From an uncultured Oscillospiraceae bacterium (lineage in GTDB: Bacteria > Bacillota > Clostridia > Oscillospirales > Oscillospiraceae): 10,430 nucleotides of DNA. The DNA lies in NCBI GenBank assembly GCA_934668295.1, contig CAKUND010000069.1, positions 1 through 10,430 of the forward strand, read 5' to 3'. The notes under the pieces were generated by a model. It did no database searches. It had not been told where the DNA came from and saw only the letters and a list, made by a program, of their open reading frames with translations. The position numbers and the translations under genes were made by a program. Below, piece after piece: positions 6,209 through 10,430 of this stretch (the stretch's first letter is position 1; each line of letters starts with the position of its first letter).

Positions 6209-7510
6209 ATGCGAATGGTTGATCTCATTGAAAAAAAGCGGGACGGCGGCGTTCTGACCGACGACGAGATCCGCTTCATCATCCAGGGCTTTACGGATGG
6301 CTCCATCCCCGATTACCAGATGTCCGCCTTTGCCATGACGGTTTTCTACAAGGGCATGACCGACCACGAGACCGCCGTCCTGACCGACGCGATGATGCGC
6401 TCGGGCGACACGGTGGATTTGAGCCGGTTCGGCGATAAATCCGTCGACAAGCATTCCACCGGCGGCGTCGGCGACAAGACGACGCTGATCGTCGCACCGA
6501 TCGTCTCGAGTCTCGGCGGCAAGATGGCGAAGATGTCCGGCCGCGGGCTCGGCCATACGGGCGGCACGGTCGACAAGCTCGAATCCATCCCCGGCTACCA
6601 GACGACGCTCTCAGCCGAGGCCTTCATGCAGCAGGTCGAGGACGTCGGCGTGGCCGTCATCGGCCAGTCCGGCAATCTGACGCCCGCCGATAAAAAGCTC
6701 TATGCGCTGCGCGATGTGACCGCGACGATCGATTCCCTGCCCCTTATCACGTCGTCCATCATGTCCAAGAAGCTCGCCGCAGGCGCGCATTCCATCGTGC
6801 TGGACGTCAAGATCGGCTCCGGCGCGTTCATGAAGACGCTCGAAGACGGGCAGAGGCTGGCCGAGAGCATGGTGCGCATCGGCAAGGCCTGCGGCCGAAA
6901 CGTTGTGGCGGTCATGTCCAACATGGATATCCCGCTCGGCTTTTACATTGGCAACGCACTTGAGGTGCGTGAGGCAGTCGAGGTCCTGCGCGGCCATGGC
7001 TGCCCGGATCTGACCGGCGTGTGCATCACGCTGGCAGCCAATATGCTGCACCTGTGCAACGGCTGGCCCATCGAGGAGGCCACGAAGCAGGCGGAGGAAG
7101 CGATCACCTCCGGCAGAGCCTTTGCGCAGATGAAGCGATGGATCGCCGCGCAGGGCGGCGACGCGCGGGTGCTGGACGATGTAAGCCTGCTGCCGCAGGC
7201 GTCGGTGCAGTATGAGCTGAAAGCGCCGCAGGCGGGCTATATCCACCATATGGACGCACAGAAGATCGGCGAAAGCTCCGCCATTCTCGGCGCGGGCCGC
7301 AAGACGAAGGACGACGCCATTGACTTTGCTGCCGGTATCGTCCTAAAGGAAAAGACCGGCACGAAGGTCGAGCAGGGCCAGACGCTGGCCGTGCTGCACA
7401 CGAACCGGCCGGAGACGCTTGCCGACGCCGAGCGCGTCTTTTTGGAGGCCATCCGCTGGGGAACCGACGCGCCCGAGGCGCAGCCGCTGATCTACGGGAT
7501 CGTAAAGTAA
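6209..7510 (+). CDS. pdp: Pyrimidine-nucleoside phosphorylase
   Basis: This 433-residue cytosolic enzyme splits uridine, thymidine and deoxyuridine with phosphate to the free base and (deoxy)ribose-1-phosphate, feeding salvage and sugar catabolism. It aligns along its whole length with the Bacillus enzyme. The phosphate-binding KHSTGGVGD is at 81-89. The thymidine phosphorylase signature KMSGRGLGHTGGTVDKLE is at 108-125. Base-binding residues Y165, R168, S183 and K187 sit at the same numbers as in the Bacillus stearothermophilus enzyme. The C-terminal part (about 330-433) forms the PYNP lid domain. ATG at 6209 is chosen because MRMVDLIEKK matches the usual family start; AGGAGG at 6192-6197 is 11 bases upstream, slightly long. 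udk follows after 19 bases. It could be called deoA, but length and sequence fit the broad-specificity Pdp of Firmicutes. Confidence 0.96.
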   Translation: MRMVDLIEKKRDGGVLTDDEIRFIIQGFTDGSIPDYQMSAFAMTVFYKGMTDHETAVLTDAMMRSGDTVDLSRFGDKSVDKHSTGGVGDKTTLIVAPIVSSLGGKMAKMSGRGLGHTGGTVDKLESIPGYQTTLSAEAFMQQVEDVGVAVIGQSGNLTPADKKLYALRDVTATIDSLPLITSSIMSKKLAAGAHSIVLDVKIGSGAFMKTLEDGQRLAESMVRIGKACGRNVVAVMSNMDIPLGFYIGNALEVREAVEVLRGHGCPDLTGVCITLAANMLHLCNGWPIEEATKQAEEAITSGRAFAQMKRWIAAQGGDARVLDDVSLLPQASVQYELKAPQAGYIHHMDAQKIGESSAILGAGRKTKDDAIDFAAGIVLKEKTGTKVEQGQTLAVLHTNRPETLADAERVFLEAIRWGTDAPEAQPLIYGIVK

Positions 7511-7529
7511 AAAGAGGAGAGAAAGAGAT

Positions 7530-8156
7530 ATGTCAGATGTGATCGTCATCGGTGTTGCCGGCGGGACCGGCAGCGGAAAAACCACGCTCGTCAAGGCGCT
7601 GATGAACCGCTTTGGCGACAATATCAGCGTCCTCAGCCACGACAACTATTACAAGCGGCACGACGAGATGAGCTATGAGGAGCGGACCCACCTCAATTAC
7701 GACTGCCCGGACGCGTTCGACACCGATATGATGATCGAGCATCTGCGTATGCTCAAAAACGGCCAGGCCATCGACTGCCCGACGTATGACTACACCATCC
7801 ACAACCGCGCCGACGAGGTGCTGCACGTCGAGCCGCGCAGGGTCATTGTCGTCGAGGGCATCATGATCTTCGTCGACAAGACGCTGTGCGACGAGATGAA
7901 CATCCGCATCTTCGTCGACGCCGACGCCGACGTGCGTCTGTGCCGCCGCATCCGCCGCGACGTCAAAAAGCGCGGCCGCAGCATCGATTCCGTCATTGAC
8001 CAGTATCTGACCACCGTCAAGCCCATGCACGAGCTCTATGTCGAGCCCAGCAAGAAAAACGCGAATCTGATCGTCCCCGAGGGCGGCAAAAACCTCATCG
8101 CGCTCGAAATGATCATCAACCGTATCCAACGGCACATCGACGGAGCCGCAGAATAA
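7530..8156 (+). CDS. udk: Uridine/cytidine kinase
   Basis: This 208-residue cytosolic P-loop kinase phosphorylates uridine and cytidine to UMP and CMP with ATP or GTP. Walker A reads GGTGSGKTT at 11-19. SHDNYYK at 36-42 carries the probable catalytic Asp (D38). YDYTIHNR at 86-93 is the nucleoside-binding loop, and the Arg-rich lid DADVRLCRRIRRD spans about 132-144. Length is close to the Bacillus enzyme (about 211). GAGGAG at 7514-7519 lies 10 bases before the ATG. It shares a transcript with pdp: imported uridine can go to Udk for nucleotide synthesis or to Pdp for breakdown. Other salvage genes such as cdd or deoC are not present in the window. Confidence 0.95.
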   Translation: MSDVIVIGVAGGTGSGKTTLVKALMNRFGDNISVLSHDNYYKRHDEMSYEERTHLNYDCPDAFDTDMMIEHLRMLKNGQAIDCPTYDYTIHNRADEVLHVEPRRVIVVEGIMIFVDKTLCDEMNIRIFVDADADVRLCRRIRRDVKKRGRSIDSVIDQYLTTVKPMHELYVEPSKKNANLIVPEGGKNLIALEMIINRIQRHIDGAAE

Positions 8157-8166
8157 GAAAAAAACC

Positions 8167-8198
8167 TGCCCGGAGCTGCCAAATAACAGCTCCGGGCA
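8167..8198. terminator. Hairpin terminator between convergent genes, after udk
   Basis: TGCCCGGAGCTG (8167-8178) pairs perfectly with CAGCTCCGGGCA (8187-8198) around an 8-base loop. On the plus strand the next bases AGCTTTCC give a poor T-tract. On the minus strand the stem is followed by GG and seven Ts (complement of A8158-8164). It starts 11 bases after the udk stop, so it probably serves udk, but its sequence favours termination of leftward transcription. Confidence 0.7.
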
Positions 8199-8240
8199 AG
8201 CTTTCCTGCGCCGCAGCTGCAGCGTATGCCTTTGCGAAAA

Positions 8241-8288
8241 AACCGCGCCCTGCGCGGCAGAGCTTTGTCTGCCGTGCGGGGCGCGGTT
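8241..8288 (-). terminator. Strong intrinsic terminator of the division cluster
   Basis: A 21-pair stem (8241-8261 with 8268-8288, including two G-T wobbles) closes a 6-base loop 12 bases beyond the divIVA stop. Read on the minus strand it ends in a run of six Ts (complement of A8237-8242, two of them in the stem). This is a textbook factor-independent terminator for the leftward yggS-sepF-divIVA transcript. Confidence 0.9.
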
Positions 8289-8300
8289 GGCTTTCAATGC

Positions 8301-9074
8301 TTATTTGGACGACGTCGGGTCGTAGTTGCGGCCGAATTTGAGATCTTCAAACTTGATCGTCGCGCTTTCGGGGTGCATGGGACGCGCACTGGGCTTGGAC
8401 GGAGCGGGCGCGGAGGCGGTCTTCGTCTCGGGCTCGCTGCCGATCAGCTTTTCGAGATTGTCGGAGATCTCCGTCGCGATCTTCTCCGCATCCTCGCTGG
8501 GGGCGGGCGCGGGAGCGGGCTCCGTCCGGTCGGTCTGCCAGTCATAGGGCTTTTCGTGAGCGGGCTTGGGCTGCTCCGGCGCGGATTCCTTCACCAGATC
8601 CCGGGTCTTCAGCGTTTCAAGCAGGCCCAGATGGCCCTGAATGTCGCGCTCGATCACAGAGATGAAATTCTGTGCGGTCTGCTTGGCATAGTCGAGCCGC
8701 TCCTGCTCGGCATGGATCTGCTGGTTGATCTGCGCAAGCTGCACATTCGCGGCGTTGACCTGCGCGTTGGTCTGCGCGCTCACCTCTGCGTTCTGCAGCA
8801 TGGCGGCGCACTTGGCCTGCGCTTCCTTGAGCATCTGTGCGCTTCTGGCCTCGGCGTCGGCGACGGCGGTGGACTGCTTCGTCTCCTGCGCGCGGTATTC
8901 CTCCAGCTTTTCGACCAGGATCTTCATCTTGGCCTTGAGCACGGAATTTTCCTTATAGAGCGTAATGTAGTCCTCGGTCAGCGGCTCGAGAAACTCGTCG
9001 ACCTGCTGCATGTCATAGCCGCCGAAGACGGCCTTGGAGAAGGTTTGCTCCTGAATTTCCTGCGGTGTGAACAT
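8301..9074 (-). CDS. divIVA: DivIVA-domain cell division/polarity protein
   Basis: This 257-residue cytoplasmic, membrane-associated scaffold is expected to gather at division septa or poles. The N-terminal DivIVA domain covers about 1-55: TPQEIQEQTFSKAVFGGYD at 3-21 matches the Bacillus TPNDIHNKTFTKSFRGYD region. Of the membrane-contact pair F17-R18 of Bacillus, F17 is kept and R18 is Gly. A coiled coil rich in Ala, Gln and Glu runs from about 35 to 155. Then comes a Pro/Ala/Glu-rich linker (about 163-195), a short amphipathic stretch (196-213), a second Pro/Ala/Ser/Thr-rich segment, and a basic tail FEDLKFGRNYDPTSSK at 242-257. Bacillus DivIVA is about 164 residues, so the extra C-terminal third is lineage-specific. 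GGGAGG lies eight bases upstream of the ATG. It sits 21 bases after sepF, clearly in the same operon. It could be a GpsB/SepIVA-like paralogue, but the sepF context favours DivIVA. Confidence 0.88.
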   Translation of the reverse strand: MFTPQEIQEQTFSKAVFGGYDMQQVDEFLEPLTEDYITLYKENSVLKAKMKILVEKLEEYRAQETKQSTAVADAEARSAQMLKEAQAKCAAMLQNAEVSAQTNAQVNAANVQLAQINQQIHAEQERLDYAKQTAQNFISVIERDIQGHLGLLETLKTRDLVKESAPEQPKPAHEKPYDWQTDRTEPAPAPAPSEDAEKIATEISDNLEKLIGSEPETKTASAPAPSKPSARPMHPESATIKFEDLKFGRNYDPTSSK

Positions 9075-9095
9075 GGAAGCTGCCTCCCTGCGTTT

Positions 9096-9632
9096 TTAGA
9101 GATAGACGCCGTTGTTTTCCAATTCGTCGATGAGGTCGCCGACGATATCGACATTGTACGGCGTAATGATGTACGTGCTGATGGCGATCTTTTTGATCTT
9201 GCCGTCGAGCGCATAGGCGCAGCCGGACAGGAAATCGACCAGACGGCGGGCGACGTCCTTGTTCGTGGATTCCAGATTGAGAACCACGGCGTGCTTGCTG
9301 CGCAGATGCTCTGCGATGTCGGAGACGTTGTCAAAGCGCTCGGGCTTGACGAGCACGACCTGCATCTGGGCCGTGGTGTGAATGTTCACGACCTTGCCGT
9401 TCGACGTGCCGGCGTTATTGCCGCCGAGCGTCCGGCGGCCCGTGGAGGCGCCGCTGCCGGTCGAGGAGAAGTCGTCGCTGTCCAGATCGAAGCTGCTGCT
9501 ATACGAGGGCTTCGGCGCGGTGGACGAGCGGGAGGGTCTGCTCGGGCGGGCGTCGTCGTCGAATTCATCAAAATCGTCGTCGTCCTCTGTATACGGCTTC
9601 GTGAGCTTCTTCAGGTCATCCATAAATCCCAT
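9096..9632 (-). CDS. sepF: Cell division protein SepF
   Basis: This 178-residue protein anchors FtsZ filaments to the membrane and shapes the septum. Residues 1-14 (MGFMDDLKKLTKPY) form the expected amphipathic membrane helix. Residues 15-79 are a disordered linker, first Asp-rich then Ser/Gly-rich and longer than in Bacillus (151-residue protein). The globular SepF/DUF552 domain runs from about 80 to 178 and includes FLSGCAYAL at 134-142, where the Gly matches the conserved FLSG turn, and ITPYNVDI at 156-163. GGAGG at 9643-9647 lies 10 bases upstream of the ATG; Met4 is a less supported start. It lies 57 bases after yggS and 21 bases before divIVA. Confidence 0.94.
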   Translation of the reverse strand: MGFMDDLKKLTKPYTEDDDDFDEFDDDARPSRPSRSSTAPKPSYSSSFDLDSDDFSSTGSGASTGRRTLGGNNAGTSNGKVVNIHTTAQMQVVLVKPERFDNVSDIAEHLRSKHAVVLNLESTNKDVARRLVDFLSGCAYALDGKIKKIAISTYIITPYNVDIVGDLIDELENNGVYL

Positions 9633-9673
9633 TGTAGTGTATCCTCCAGAATTGCTATTCTATGTACTTGGGC

Positions 9674-9689
9674 CGTGTCGGCGTGTCGG
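9674..9689. repeat. 8 bp tandem duplication after yggS stop
   Basis: CGTGTCGG occurs twice head to tail at 9674-9681 and 9682-9689, directly next to the yggS stop codon in the yggS-sepF gap. It looks like a replication-slippage duplication with no clear role. Confidence 0.6.
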
Positions 9690-10391
9690 TCAGATGTTAT
9701 AATTCCGCTTGCCGAAAATTGCGGTGCCGATGCGCACCATGGTCGAGCCTTCGGCGATGGCGTCGGTAAAATCGTCGCTCATGCCCATCGACAGGCATTC
9801 CATGGACACATTATCGTATTTTTTCGCCCTTATGTCAACAAAAAGATTGCGCATTTCGGCAAAATATCTGCAATTTTCGCCTGGAAATTCGCTCACAGGC
9901 GGGATCGCCATCAGCCCCTTGAGCGCCACATGCGGAAAATCCGCCATACGGGCGGCAAGCGCGGCGGCTTCTGCCGGCGTAAAGCCGGATTTGCTTTCCT
10001 CCGCGCCGATGTTGACCTCAAAAAGAATGTTCTGCACGACGCCCAGCTTTTCTGCCTGCTTCTCGATGCACTCCAGCAGCTCCAGCCGGTCGACAGACTC
10101 AATGAGGTCGACCACGCCGACAAGATACTTGACCTTGTTGGTCTGCAGATGGCCGATGAAATGCAGGGGTTTGCCTGTATATGCGCCCTGCGGGCGCTTG
10201 GCCTGAATCTCCTGCACACGGTTTTCCCCGCAGCAGTCGACGCCTGCGGCGACGGCCTCCTTGACCCGATCGGCATCGTTCATCTTTGTCGCGGCGCAGA
10301 GCAGGATCTCGGACGGATCGCGTCCGACCTTTTTTGCGGCTTCTGCCATCTGTGCGCGGATGCCCGCGATATTTTCAGCAATTGTAGACAT
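9690..10391 (-). CDS. yggS: Pyridoxal phosphate homeostasis protein (YggS/YlmE/PLPBP family)
   Basis: This 233-residue protein is a single alanine-racemase-like TIM barrel that binds PLP without known catalysis and helps balance B6 vitamers and amino acids. The PLP lysine is K36 in LCAATKMNDA, the same number as in the E. coli protein. Other family marks are CGENRVQE at 54-61, FIGHLQTNK at 78-86, VNIGAEESKSGF at 126-137, GLMAIPP at 159-165, the phosphate-binding SMGMSDD at 201-207 and STMVRIGTAIFG at 216-227. The start at 10391 (MSTIAEN) is preferred because GGAAAGG lies 12 bases upstream. An in-frame ATG at 10412 would add seven residues, but that ribosome site would fall inside the gene. 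As ylmE it typically heads the Firmicute ylm division cluster, as here. Its promoter must lie beyond the right edge of the window. Confidence 0.94.
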   Translation of the reverse strand: MSTIAENIAGIRAQMAEAAKKVGRDPSEILLCAATKMNDADRVKEAVAAGVDCCGENRVQEIQAKRPQGAYTGKPLHFIGHLQTNKVKYLVGVVDLIESVDRLELLECIEKQAEKLGVVQNILFEVNIGAEESKSGFTPAEAAALAARMADFPHVALKGLMAIPPVSEFPGENCRYFAEMRNLFVDIRAKKYDNVSMECLSMGMSDDFTDAIAEGSTMVRIGTAIFGKRNYNI

Positions 10392-10430
10392 ATCAGTTGA
10401 CGACCTTTCCATCGTATAGATTTTTCGCGT

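Noticed and set aside
9648..9661. AGAAT/ATTCT inverted repeat beside the sepF ribosome site
   Set aside because: Only five AT-rich pairs; too weak to support an operator or regulatory hairpin without conservation.
8226..10400. 724-codon plus-strand open frame spanning divIVA, sepF and yggS
   Set aside because: It runs antisense through three well-identified genes and their intergenic gaps and starts inside a terminator region. Codon bias in the real genes explains the lack of stops.

Overview
The window is a 10.4 kb, GC-rich, gene-dense stretch of bacterial chromosome carrying eight complete protein genes and no RNA genes, mobile elements or CRISPR arrays. The gene set points to an anaerobic Gram-positive (Firmicutes/Clostridia) lineage. 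It has a bacterial-type acetyl-CoA synthase of the Wood-Ljungdahl pathway, a Bacillus/Clostridium-type pyrimidine-nucleoside phosphorylase, a SepF/DivIVA division cluster and strong AGGAGG ribosome binding sites. High GC together with this DivIVA type suggests Oscillospirales or relatives, but that placement is inference from memory and not proven by the sequence.

Positions 1-2290 hold acsB (CO-methylating acetyl-CoA synthase) with every cluster A cysteine in place. It is preceded by a hairpin and a TATAAT box and followed by a strong GC hairpin, so it may be its own transcription unit. No CO dehydrogenase or corrinoid protein gene is visible here.

Positions 2290-8200 are a plus-strand nucleoside acquisition and salvage region. 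A layered intergenic stretch (hairpin, A/T palindrome, near-consensus promoter with 17 bp spacing, short structured leader) leads into three overlapping genes for a NupOPQ-type nucleoside ABC transporter: a double ATPase and two permeases, without the usual BMP-family binding lipoprotein. After a modest hairpin come pdp and udk. Together they import nucleosides, split pyrimidine nucleosides by phosphorolysis to base plus (deoxy)ribose-1-phosphate, or rephosphorylate uridine/cytidine to UMP/CMP.

Positions 8157-8300 are a convergent terminator region with two strong hairpins. Both have their T-runs on the minus-strand side.

Positions 8301-10391 (minus strand) hold yggS/ylmE, sepF and a divIVA-family gene, transcribed in that order. 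This is a compact version of the Firmicute ylm division cluster, without ylmG and ylmH between sepF and divIVA.

I found no wholly new system. The items most worth a second look are the stand-alone acsB, the transporter without a binding protein, the possible two-state leader of the transporter operon, and the shortened ylm cluster. No stretch longer than 300 bases lacks a gene; the longest gap is 2239-2506 and its contents are listed.
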